DNA of 39,215 bases from JBEOJY01 sp040275305 (lineage in GTDB: Bacteria; Pseudomonadota; Alphaproteobacteria; UBA9219): positions 1 to 39,215 of the forward strand of contig JBEOJY010000014.1 in the NCBI GenBank assembly GCA_040275305.1, read 5' to 3'. Positions 31,914 to 39,215 of the stretch are shown here, piece after piece (the first letter of the stretch is position 1; every line of letters begins with the position of its first letter). A program made the translations under genes and the position numbers. Below the pieces are notes generated by a model. That model ran no database searches, had not been told where the DNA came from, and was given only the letters and a program-made list of their open reading frames with translations.

Positions 31914-33178
31914 GCTACGCCTGCCGAAGATTCCTGCGTTTCCGGCTTCGCGTCGAGTCCGTAGGCGCTGTGAAGCGCGCGTAACGCAAGTTCGGTATAT
32001 TCTTCGGCGATCAAAACGCTGATGCTGATTTCCGACGTTTCGATGACCTGAATATTGATGCCTTTTTCGGCCAGCGTCTCGAACATCGTCGCCGCGATTC
32101 CCGTATGGCTGCGCAAACCCACGCCGACCAGAGAAATTTTGACGACGCTTGAATCCGCCTGTATATCGCCATAGCCTATCTTTTGCTTTTCGCCTTCCAG
32201 AACCTTGATCGCGCGATCAAGCTCTGTCTTGGAGGTCGTAAAAGTAATCTCCGTCGTTTTGTTATCCGCTGCTGCCGTCTGAACGATCATGTCAATGTTG
32301 ACGCTCGCGCGCGCAAGCGGAAGAAACACGGAAGCCGCCGTCCCCGGCTTGTCCGCAACTTGCGTCAGCGTCACCTTGGCTTCGTTGCGAGAGTAGGCAA
32401 GGCCCGTCACTTTGTTGCTTTCCATCAGTACGTCTCCGTCAGTCACTAAAGTTCCCGGCAATTCGCTGCCAATCGCGTTTTCAAATGTCGAAAGCACCTG
32501 CACCGGCATCCGGTAGCGCATCGCAAGCTCGACCGAGCGAGTTTGCAGGACCTTCGCGCCCAGCGAGGCTAACTCCAGCATTTCTTCATACGCGACGCGC
32601 TTCATCTTACGCGCCTTGGGTACAATTCGTGGATCTGTCGTGTAAACGCCGTCCACATCGGTGTAGATGTCGCAGCGATCCGCCTTCAGCGCGATAGCCA
32701 AAGCGACCGCCGATGTGTCGGATCCCCCGCGCCCCAACGTCGTGATTCTCTCGCCGTCCGTAATGCCCTGAAAGCCCGCCATCACGCCGATCTCGCCTTC
32801 GTCGAGTCGCGCGCGTAGCCGTTCCGCGTCGACTCCAAGAATCCGGGCCTTGCTGTGCGCCCCGTCCGTGCGCATCGGCACTTGCCACCCTTGCCATGAT
32901 CGCGCGTTCAACCCGCGCTGTTGCAAAGCGATGGCCATCAGTCCCGCCGTGATATTCTCGCCCGACGTGACGACGGCATCATATTCGCGAAGATCGTAAT
33001 GAGGCGAAACCGACCGACAATAACCGATCAACTGATCCGTCACCCCCGCCATCGCCGAAACCACGACCGCGACCTTGTTTCCGGCCTTAACCTCCGCCGC
33101 GACCTTAGCCGCCGCGTTTTTGATTCTCTCGGTGTCACCGACGGAAGTCCCGCCGAACTTAACGACAATCAGCGCCAT
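31910..33178 (-). CDS. lysC: Aspartate kinase
   Basis: The 422-residue enzyme phosphorylates aspartate, the first step to lysine, methionine and threonine. The amino-acid kinase domain has VVKFGGTSVGD at residues 5-15, GFQGITDGERITTLGRGGSD and DIYTDVDGVYTTDPRIV. Two ACT domains follow (about 265-335 and 345-410, ending NIQVIETSEISISVLI), so it is probably feedback-inhibited. It is the first gene of a lysC-pgsA pair with a 4-bp overlap. An AGGA site lies 12 bases before the ATG. Confidence 0.97.
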   Translation of the reverse strand: MALIVVKFGGTSVGDTERIKNAAAKVAAEVKAGNKVAVVVSAMAGVTDQLIGYCRSVSPHYDLREYDAVVTSGENITAGLMAIALQQRGLNARSWQGWQVPMRTDGAHSKARILGVDAERLRARLDEGEIGVMAGFQGITDGERITTLGRGGSDTSAVALAIALKADRCDIYTDVDGVYTTDPRIVPKARKMKRVAYEEMLELASLGAKVLQTRSVELAMRYRMPVQVLSTFENAIGSELPGTLVTDGDVLMESNKVTGLAYSRNEAKVTLTQVADKPGTAASVFLPLARASVNIDMIVQTAAADNKTTEITFTTSKTELDRAIKVLEGEKQKIGYGDIQADSSVVKISLVGVGLRSHTGIAATMFETLAEKGINIQVIETSEISISVLIAEEYTELALRALHSAYGLDAKPETQESSAGVA

Positions 33179-33230
33179 GTTGGAATGTAATCCTTTCCTC
33201 CAAACTCAACCCGCGATACGCAAACAAAGC

Positions 33231-33480
33231 ATCACTTCCAAATCCTTATGGGGAGCAACGTCGCATAAAGGGCCGTCATCGCGAGGAGCCTTCTTCAGGC
33301 GACGACCTGTCCGCCATAGTTGCGTAGCAACGACGGCGGAAACGATCCAGAGCCACAAAGGACTGTTCTCGCGACTCTAGATTGCCGCGTCGATCCCCGC
33401 CTTCGGCGGATATCTCCTCGCAATGACGACCTTTCTGGAATGCTTGCCTCCGCAACCCCTACATACACCTCGGAAGTTAC
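33231..33480. repeat. Palindromic MITE, copy 7 (perfect 8-bp duplication, worn ends)
   Basis: The left end ATCACTTCCAAATC (33231-33244) and right end CGGAAGTTAC (33471-33480) are degenerate but pair at ACTTCC. AACAAAGC flanks it at 33223-33230 and 33481-33488. Core arms begin at 33274, and the 38-bp module is at 33303-33340. It fills most of the lysC-ABC gap (33179-33569). Length 250 bp. Confidence 0.85.
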
Positions 33481-33569
33481 AACAAAGCATCACTGAAGCC
33501 TTGTGACAAGTGCCTCTATTGGCTGTATGTTACCAGAACGCTTCCATCTTTGTCCTTAGAGCAAGGTCT

Positions 33570-35387
33570 ATGCCGCGCAAGCTTCGCCAAACGCCTTTAC
33601 GGACGCATGAATCCGAAAAATCGACGGAAATGGGTTTGGAATCTCGACAGCGCAACCTAAAGCCCCTGCGCCGGGTGCTGCCGTTCCTGCGTCCCTATCG
33701 CCTCGCCATCTCCGCCGCCGGACTAGCGCTTCTGATTTCGGGAAGCACCGTTCTGGCGCTGGTAGGCGGCCTGCGCATTGTGATCGACAAGGGCCTGTCC
33801 ATGCGCGACCCCTCCATGCTCGATCATACGCTGCTGGGGCTGCTCGTCGCGATTGCCGTTCTGGCGCTTTCAACCTATGCGCGATACAGCCTTGTCGCAT
33901 GGCTCGGCGAGAAAGTCGTCGCGGATATCCGCATGGCCATGTACCGACGCCTTCTCGCCCTCAGCCCCGACTATTTCGAACGCTCCCGCAGCGGCGATAT
34001 CCTCTCGCGCCTGTCCGTCGATACCGGCCTCCTGCAATCGCTGATTGGCTCCTCGATCTCTGTCGCCCTACGCAACCTTGTGATGCTCACGGGCGGCCTC
34101 GTTATGATGCTGACCACCAGTCCCAAAATGACGGGCCTCGTGATGCTCGCCGTCCCCGCCGTCGTCGCGCCGCTGATCCTGTTTGGCCGCAAGGTACGCA
34201 AGCTCTCGCGCGCGGCGCAGGAAAGCCTAGCCGATGTCAACGTCACGGCGGAAGAAACATTGCATGGAATCCGCACCATTCAGGCCTTCTCGCACGAGAA
34301 TTTAAGCCGCCTCGCCTATGACGAGCGCCTGGAAATCGCCGTCGCGGCGGCAAATCGCCATATCCGTATGCGTGCCGTGCTGGTCGCCATGGTGCTCTTT
34401 ATGGTCTTTTCGGCCATCGGCATAGTTCTGTGGATCGGTGGACATGACGTGCTGCGTGGGGCGATCACGCCGGGCCAGCTTTCGGCCTTCGTCGGCTTCT
34501 CCGTCCTGACTGCCGGAGCCGTCGGCGCCTTAAGCGAAGTCGCGGGAGAACTTCAACGCGCCGCCGGAGCGATGGAGCGCATCGTCGCGTTGCTGGACGA
34601 GAAGCCGTCCATCGCGCCCCCCGCTAACCCGGTCCCGTTGCAAGTTCCGCGCGGTGAACTGGCGTTTGAACATGTGACCTATGCCTACCCTTCCAACCCT
34701 TCCGTGCCAGCCCTCCGGGATATCTCCTTTTCGGTAGCCTCCGGCGAGCGCGTCGCCATCGTAGGTCCAAGCGGCGCAGGCAAAACGACGCTCTTCCAAC
34801 TCGCGCTGCGCTTCTGCGACCCGCAAACCGGCGTGGTGCGCCTCGATGGCGCGGATGTGAGGACTGCCGACCCGCAAGCCGTTCGCCTGCGCATTGGCCT
34901 CGTGCCGCAGGATACGGTGCTTTTCTCGACCGACGCGCAAACCAATATCGGATTTGGCCGCCCCGAGGCCACGCAGGAGGATATCCGCGCCGCCGCGCGC
35001 GCCGCCGGAGCCGATACGTTTCTCTCCGCCCTGCCCCACGGCTATGCCACGCATCTCGGCGAAAAAGGCGTCAGACTTTCAGGCGGCCAAAAGCAGCGCA
35101 TCGCCATCGCCCGCGCCGTCTTGCGCAATCCGTCCATTTTGTTGCTCGACGAAGCGACTTCGGCGCTCGACGCGGAGAACGAGCATCTCGTGCAAGAAGC
35201 GCTCGAAAGCCTGATGCGGGGCCGTACCACGCTGATTATCGCGCACCGCCTCGCGACGGTCCGCAACGCCGACAGGATCCTCGTCCTCGATCAAGGCCGC
35301 CTCGTCGCCAGCGGTACGCATGAGAGCCTGCTTTCAGAAGGCGGTCTCTATGCCCGCCTCGCGTCGCTCCAGTTCGCGGCGGAATGA
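33570..35387 (+). CDS. ABC exporter, MsbA-related half-transporter
   Basis: The 605-residue protein fuses six membrane helices (about residues 40-310) to one ATPase domain. The latter has Walker A GPSGAGKTT, Q-loop LVPQDTVLFS, signature LSGGQKQRIAIARA, Walker B ILLLDEATSALD and H-loop IIAHRLATVR. The membrane part, with LVAWLGEKVVADIRMAMYRR and LSRLSVDTGLLQSLIGSS, matches the alphaproteobacterial MsbA_rel group of lipid or drug exporters. It should act as a homodimer. ATG 33570 (AAGGT just upstream) is preferred; starts 20 codons earlier or later are possible. The substrate is unknown. Confidence 0.92.
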   Translation: MPRKLRQTPLRTHESEKSTEMGLESRQRNLKPLRRVLPFLRPYRLAISAAGLALLISGSTVLALVGGLRIVIDKGLSMRDPSMLDHTLLGLLVAIAVLALSTYARYSLVAWLGEKVVADIRMAMYRRLLALSPDYFERSRSGDILSRLSVDTGLLQSLIGSSISVALRNLVMLTGGLVMMLTTSPKMTGLVMLAVPAVVAPLILFGRKVRKLSRAAQESLADVNVTAEETLHGIRTIQAFSHENLSRLAYDERLEIAVAAANRHIRMRAVLVAMVLFMVFSAIGIVLWIGGHDVLRGAITPGQLSAFVGFSVLTAGAVGALSEVAGELQRAAGAMERIVALLDEKPSIAPPANPVPLQVPRGELAFEHVTYAYPSNPSVPALRDISFSVASGERVAIVGPSGAGKTTLFQLALRFCDPQTGVVRLDGADVRTADPQAVRLRIGLVPQDTVLFSTDAQTNIGFGRPEATQEDIRAAARAAGADTFLSALPHGYATHLGEKGVRLSGGQKQRIAIARAVLRNPSILLLDEATSALDAENEHLVQEALESLMRGRTTLIIAHRLATVRNADRILVLDQGRLVASGTHESLLSEGGLYARLASLQFAAE

Positions 35388-35445
35388 CGCGCAAGAAGCC
35401 CTACTGTTCAAGGATTGGCAAAATCCACGCGGATGAGAGCAGCCT

Positions 35446-35601
35446 GATTCCCTCCCCCTTGCGGGGAGGGTTAGGGTGGGGGAGATTCAGAAAGCAGAGT
35501 GCAGAAGTCAGTTATCAGAACCTTGCCGCAACGTTATTCTAATACCTGATCCCTGTCTTCTGGTCCCCCACCCTAACCCTCCCCGCAAGGGGGAGGGAAT
35601 C
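35446..35601. repeat. Perfect 38-bp inverted repeat
   Basis: The arm at 35446-35483 (starting GATTCCCTCCCCCTTGCGGG) is exactly complementary to 35564-35601, with an 80-bp spacer. Each arm is itself a CCCTCCCC..GGGGAGGG hairpin. The spacer (CAGTTATCAG and CTGTCTTCTGG) resembles the sequence flanking the MITE near pgsA. It could stop transcription from the ABC gene by structure alone. Confidence 0.88.
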
Positions 35602-35624
35602 CCGTCTGCCTTGCGTCTTGGCTT

Positions 35625-35970
35625 CGCCAACTCTTGAAGCGCAGCGTGTATATTGCCTATCTTTCCGTTTCCATTACCGTCCTTTCAATTCCTTTCTCTC
35701 TTCAATCAGAAGAAGCGCGCTTCCCCAATCCACGTCCCGGTTCCTTGTCTGCCCCGGCTCCGCTTCGGGAGGCCTTCCTGTTCGCGAGGTTTCCGGCTCA
35801 TCTCCCGCATGGTGGCCACACAGCGGGTCCGTCTCCCTTGCTAACCCTCCCTCTTCCCACTTGTCTGCCGGAAAGAAGAAGTGGGACGACACATAGCATG
35901 CATGGGAAAAGAACGTCAACAGAAATATTGGGATATTTCCAGATGTTTTTCTGGGTAGCTTCCTAACTAA
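35625..35970. other. Unexplained GC-rich intergenic stretch with several hairpins
   Basis: No gene is supported. The stretch contains CCCGC..GCGGG (about 35802-35827), CCCCGG..CGGG around 35755-35772, and CCCACTT..AAGTGGG (about 35856-35885), which could form a structured RNA on either strand. Short overlapping frames exist in several registers without a ribosome binding site. It lies between the convergent ends of the ABC gene and the NUDIX gene. Confidence 0.35.
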
Positions 35971-35999
35971 AACCACAAAGAAACGAGCGTTCGCGCTCG
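35968..35999 (-). terminator. Terminator of the argF-NUDIX operon
   Basis: CGAGCG (35984-35989) pairs with CGCTCG (35994-35999) around a 4-base loop. Read leftward it is followed by TTTCTTTGTGGTTTT. It lies 38 bp beyond the NUDIX stop. Confidence 0.6.
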
Positions 36000-36036
36000 G
36001 CAGGGGCCGTCATTTCCTCATGTGCGATGCGTATTT

Positions 36037-36468
36037 TCAAAGCGCATCATAGTACTTCCTGCCGCTAAGGTAGCTCTCGAGCGACATGCGGCAAACCCTG
36101 AATAATGGCTTGGGAAACGCATCCAGCGCGTACCAACCCCATTCCTCTGATTTATCTAGTTCCTTGACCGCAGGCTCCCCCGATTTCCATCGCGCCGTCA
36201 GGGAAAGATGCACATAGTGCCTCGGCATGTAGTCAAGAATATTGGCGACAAATAAAAACTGCGCATCCTCGATTTCGATCCCGCATTCCTCGAACGTCTC
36301 GCGCCGCGCGCAATCTTCAAAGGACTCGCCATGTTCCATGTGGCCGCCAGGAAACGCATATTCGCCTGCGCCATGCGCGTTTTTGCGTCGCGCGAGCAGA
36401 ACCTTGCCGTCCTTAAAGATCATGACGCCGATACCGACAAGGGGACGACGAGAATCTTCCATGGCCAT
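36037..36468 (-). CDS. NUDIX hydrolase (NUDT15/MutT-like)
   Basis: The 143-residue enzyme has an intact Nudix box GHMEHGESFEDCARRETFEE (then CGI) at about residues 42-64, which binds Mg and cleaves nucleoside diphosphate derivatives. The VGIGVMIFKDGKVLLARRKN start and the EWGWYALDAFPKPLF end resemble the NUDT15 group that hydrolyses modified or normal (d)NTPs. The exact substrate is not determined. It follows argF by 9 bp and is likely co-transcribed; a terminator hairpin follows. Confidence 0.88.
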   Translation of the reverse strand: MAMEDSRRPLVGIGVMIFKDGKVLLARRKNAHGAGEYAFPGGHMEHGESFEDCARRETFEECGIEIEDAQFLFVANILDYMPRHYVHLSLTARWKSGEPAVKELDKSEEWGWYALDAFPKPLFRVCRMSLESYLSGRKYYDAL

Positions 36469-36477
36469 AACGCGAAC

Positions 36478-37410
36478 CTATCCGTTAAGCCCCATGCACC
36501 AGCACATGATGGCTTTCTGGACATGCAGCCTGTTTTCCGCCTCATCCCAAGCCGCCGATTGCGGCCCGTCGAGCACATCGTCCGTAACTTCCTCGCCGCG
36601 ATAGGCCGGAAGGCAATGCATGAAGATTGCTCTAGGCGCAGCCTTACGCATGGTCCCGGCATTGACTTGATACGGCGACAGGCGCTCATGCCGCGCGGCG
36701 GCGTCGCTGTTATGCATCGACACCCAGCAATCCGTCAGCACGATGTCGCCTCCGTCAACTGCGCCGGGATCGGCGGAGATGTCGACGGCCACGCCGTTTT
36801 TTTGCGCCCACAGCAATAAGTCCTTGGGCACTGTGAATTCAACCGGGCACAACACGCGCAGGCTATAGCCGAATGCTGGCGCGGCATGGATCCAGCTCGC
36901 CAAAACATTGTTGTCGCCATCGCCGAGCCAAACCACCTTCTTGCCCCGCAACGACTGGAATCGCTCCTCCGCCGTCATAAGATCAGCCATGACCTGACAA
37001 GGATGCGTCTGGTTGGTCAGCCCGTTGATAACGGGAATGCTGGCCCCCTCCGCCAGTTCGTGCAGCTTCTTCTCGTCGAAAGTGCGGATCATGATAAGGT
37101 CAACGAAGCGTGACAGAACCTTGCCCGTATCCCCCACCGTCTCGCTGCGCCCCAGCTGAATTTCCGCGCCGCTGAGATTGATCGGCTGCCCGCCAAGCTG
37201 CCGGATGCCGACTTCGAACGACACGCGCGTCCGCGTCGAAGGCTTTTCGAAAATCATCGCCAGCGTCTTGCCTTCCATCGGGCGGAACGCAAGCGGGGCG
37301 CTCTTGAGCTTGTGCGCCAGCGCGAGGATGGCCTGCAATTCGCTCCCCGGAACCCGATGCAAATCAAGAAAATCACGTCCCTTCTTTGTAGCGTTAAATG
37401 CAGTTTCCAT
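36478..37410 (-). CDS. argF: Ornithine carbamoyltransferase
   Basis: The 310-residue enzyme makes citrulline from ornithine and carbamoyl phosphate in arginine synthesis. The carbamoyl phosphate site has STRTR (58-62) within FEKPSTRTRVSFE, then HPCQ in QTHPCQVMADL, and the ornithine site has HCLPAYRGEEV near residue 270. The start METAFNATKKGRDFLDLHRV was chosen because it matches family length (about 305-310); the frame is open for 46 further codons with a hydrophobic, unrelated sequence. It is followed by a NUDIX gene; no argD is adjacent here. Confidence 0.97.
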   Translation of the reverse strand: METAFNATKKGRDFLDLHRVPGSELQAILALAHKLKSAPLAFRPMEGKTLAMIFEKPSTRTRVSFEVGIRQLGGQPINLSGAEIQLGRSETVGDTGKVLSRFVDLIMIRTFDEKKLHELAEGASIPVINGLTNQTHPCQVMADLMTAEERFQSLRGKKVVWLGDGDNNVLASWIHAAPAFGYSLRVLCPVEFTVPKDLLLWAQKNGVAVDISADPGAVDGGDIVLTDCWVSMHNSDAAARHERLSPYQVNAGTMRKAAPRAIFMHCLPAYRGEEVTDDVLDGPQSAAWDEAENRLHVQKAIMCWCMGLNG

Positions 37411-37537
37411 AGCCTTAGCCCTAATCATAATAAAAAACGCCATGCCAGCGAATGCAGACATGACGCGCATCTTACTTGATCTACAAATTCTCATCAAATC
37501 AAGATATACTCTCAGTCCATTAAAACCCAAAAAAACG

Positions 37538-37738
37538 ATAACTCCCAAGCTCTACCTTGAGGTTTATCAAGCCAATCCTTACGGAAAGGGGCGTCATCGC
37601 GAGCGAACGCGAAGCGATCCAGAGTCGGGGGAGGACAGCGCTTGGGGCTCTGGATTGCTTCGTCGCGATGCTCCTCGCAATGACGGCCTTTGCCTGAAGG
37701 TTCGTCCGCTCTAGTTCAAAATCCAGCTTGGGCGTTAC
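37538..37738. repeat. Palindromic MITE, copy 8 (8-bp duplication 7/8)
   Basis: The ends are ATAACTCCCAAGC (37538-37550) and GCTTGGGCGTTAC (37726-37738). The flanks are AAAAAACG (37530-37537) and GAAAAACG (37739-37746). The core arms begin at CGTCATCGCGAG near 37591. It lies upstream of argF and 25 bp beyond the stop of the next gene. Length 201 bp. Confidence 0.9.
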
Positions 37739-37763
37739 GAAAAACGACCGTCACCCCGCAAAT

Positions 37764-39050
37764 TTACGCTACGATTTGGCCGGAAGCAAGCCAATCAAGC
37801 TGCTTCCCCTTAGTTTGCAAGCATTTTTCCAGAGTTTCGACGATTCTGGGATCAAACTGCTTGTCCGCGTCGCGCTTGAGGATTTTCAAGGCGCTGTCGC
37901 TATCCATGCTTGGCCGATGCGCGCGGGAACTGACCAGCGCCACGAACGTGTTCGCCACAGCCACAATGCGCGCGGTGACAAGAATAGCGTTGTCTCTAAG
38001 TCCCCTCGGTGCCCCGGTTCCGTCAAAGCGCTCAAGCACCTGACGCAAGGTCGGCACCACGTCGCCGGAGAAATCGATCAACGAAAGAATATCGGCTGAC
38101 GTAAGAATGCTCTCTCGCACGCGCTTCAGCTCTTCGGACGTTAAGGCAGATGTTTTCGTCAAGATCGATCGCGGTACTAATACCTTGCCGAAATTCATAA
38201 GCGACCCGGCGATTTCAGCCGTCTCAATATCCGATTCGCCCAAAACCAATTCCTCGGCCAGAAGCCGCGAAAGCTGCCCTACGCGCGCCGAATGGCCTGC
38301 CGCATACGGATCGCGCCGATCCACCACCGCCACCAGCGTGGCAATGATTTGCCGCAAGGCGGTTTCGCGGCGTTCGCGGGCGACCAGAAGATTGGTGACA
38401 TCCTCTTCGCGGACCATAACGCCGTTTGAAAGGTTGCCGCAATTCACGAGCTGATAACGAGAGCGCATAAAACGCGGCGAACCATCCTGTAAGGCCCTCG
38501 GATCAAGCGACTCCGCTTCCTTGCCCGTCGCCCGAACGCGCTCTAGACGATCCTTCATCTTGCGCGCGCGCTCGTAACCGATGACTTTCTCGAGCGGCTG
38601 GCCAATCACATCTTTAACTTCGCGCTCCAGCTCCTGCGCCGCAGTGGCGTTAATGTACCAAAACCGATTTTGAGAATCGAAAATAACAATCGACTCGCTG
38701 TCATGATTGGCGACCAGAGAAAGCAAGTCTTCCTGCTCATTCAGCCGTTTCTGCAAAGTGTCAATGCGAAGATTATACCCGCTTGTCAACCTCACCTGCT
38801 CGCCCCGCTTGACTTCGCGCATGACGAACAACAGGAAAATCCCCAGAGGCGCAAACGAGAGAAACAGTTCCGCGTATAGCTCTTCAAGCTCGATGAATCG
38901 CAAGCCGACAAGCAAGGAATGCCACGCCAAGAAGTGATAGAAACTGAAGAGTATAAGCGCGAGGCCAACGAAGCCCAGCGTCACAAGCCGTGGTCGCCCG
39001 GATCCGAGATAGCGCTTGACCGCAAAGAGCGAATAAGAAAACGCAGGCAT
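37764..39050 (-). CDS. Membrane PAS protein with degenerate HD-GYP domain
   Basis: The 428-residue protein has two membrane helices (about 22-44 and 60-78) and a short coiled coil (about 90-112). A PAS domain follows (about 113-220, SIVIFDSQNRFWYINATAAQ), then an HD-GYP-like domain (about 235-410). In true HD-GYP phosphodiesterases of cyclic di-GMP the second motif is HDIGK; here it is MNFGK (285-289). The histidines before the GYP loop are missing and GYP is GAP (346-348). Only the GHS histidine (253) of the entry RDPYAAGHSARV is retained. It is therefore probably catalytically inactive and may sense or bind instead. ATG 39050 has AGGGA upstream; a GTG 10 codons earlier does not. Confidence 0.85.
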   Translation of the reverse strand: MPAFSYSLFAVKRYLGSGRPRLVTLGFVGLALILFSFYHFLAWHSLLVGLRFIELEELYAELFLSFAPLGIFLLFVMREVKRGEQVRLTSGYNLRIDTLQKRLNEQEDLLSLVANHDSESIVIFDSQNRFWYINATAAQELEREVKDVIGQPLEKVIGYERARKMKDRLERVRATGKEAESLDPRALQDGSPRFMRSRYQLVNCGNLSNGVMVREEDVTNLLVARERRETALRQIIATLVAVVDRRDPYAAGHSARVGQLSRLLAEELVLGESDIETAEIAGSLMNFGKVLVPRSILTKTSALTSEELKRVRESILTSADILSLIDFSGDVVPTLRQVLERFDGTGAPRGLRDNAILVTARIVAVANTFVALVSSRAHRPSMDSDSALKILKRDADKQFDPRIVETLEKCLQTKGKQLDWLASGQIVA

Positions 39051-39088
39051 TCGAAGGTCCCTGTGAAAAATTTCCGGCACAGAAATAT

Positions 39089-39215
39089 TGAACTCTCAAG
39101 CCCTTCTTTGAGCTAACGAAGACAAACCTCGCAAAAAGGTCGTCATCGCGAGGAGGCGAAGCCGACGTGGCGATCCAGAGTCGCATGGAACAGCCTTTGA
39201 GACTCTGGATCGCCA
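39089..39215. repeat. Palindromic MITE, copy 9 (cut by window edge)
   Basis: AACTCTCAAGC (39091-39101) is a left end with one mismatch to the others. The arm CGTCATCGCGAGGAG and the CCAGAG..CTCTGG centre follow, and the sequence runs off the right edge. It lies about 40 bp upstream of the PAS/HD-GYP-like gene. Confidence 0.85.

Noticed and set aside
35690..35900. A cobalamin riboswitch, because GAGCCGGAAACCT on the minus strand recalls part of it.
   Set aside because: The GGGAA, CCCGCAACTGT and GCCACTG elements are missing or out of order, and no B12 gene follows.
35634..35966. A 110-codon frame starting with a signal-peptide-like sequence (TTG start).
   Set aside because: There is no ribosome binding site, the downstream part is proline-rich noise, and two other frames are equally open.

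Overview
The window comes from an alphaproteobacterial chromosome. The order is uncertain. The gene versions support this class: a DUF1150 protein ending in the class-typical Ser-Val-His, an S4 of 204 residues, a K+-independent-type H+-pyrophosphatase, a CIO-type cytochrome bd oxidase and an MsbA-related ABC exporter. Genes for arginine, proline, lysine-family and biotin synthesis point to a free-living rather than a strongly reduced host-bound lineage.

Region A (1-8215) is an accessory, phage-like or integrative segment that continues past the left edge. A leftward gene train starts at 4973. It holds a small conserved protein, a DUF2924 protein, a large serine recombinase, a ParB/KorB-like helix-turn-helix protein, a sigma-like protein, two small unknowns, a Sak4-like RecA-fold ATPase and its probable single-strand DNA partner. 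Divergent from it, four overlapping rightward genes (5119-8215) encode a small basic protein, a complete LexA-type self-cleaving repressor and two proteins I cannot assign. The divergent promoter carries CCTA/TAGG dyads that look like the repressor's operators. The segment ends about 200 bp short of the CCA end of a tRNA-Ser(GCU) gene.

Region B (8423-39215) is core chromosome. In order: tRNA-Ser, rpsD, folD-yggT, radA, a CinA/MoaB-like protein, a secreted cysteine-rich protein, hppA, bioB, a DUF1150 gene, uvrB, a secreted lone Cache-domain protein, proBA, cydAB, acpP-fabF, sppA, lysC-pgsA, an ABC exporter, argF with a NUDIX hydrolase, and a membrane PAS protein with a degenerate HD-GYP domain.

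The most striking structure is not a gene. Nine copies of a 200-256 bp palindromic element lie between genes from 14 to 39 kb. The ends read GTAAC..CCAAGC and GCTTGG..GTTAC. All seven copies with two recognisable ends are bracketed by an 8-bp direct repeat (four perfect, two 7/8, one 6/8), so this is a transposed miniature element (MITE). The GTAA-type ends and 8-bp duplications match what is known of IS66-family transposition. Several insertions sit exactly on gene boundaries: one duplicated the proB start codon and now supplies its Shine-Dalgarno sequence, one supplies the uvrB stop codon, and one abuts the pgsA stop inside another repeat. Two further families of GC-rich or inverted-repeat intergenic sequences are interspersed with it.
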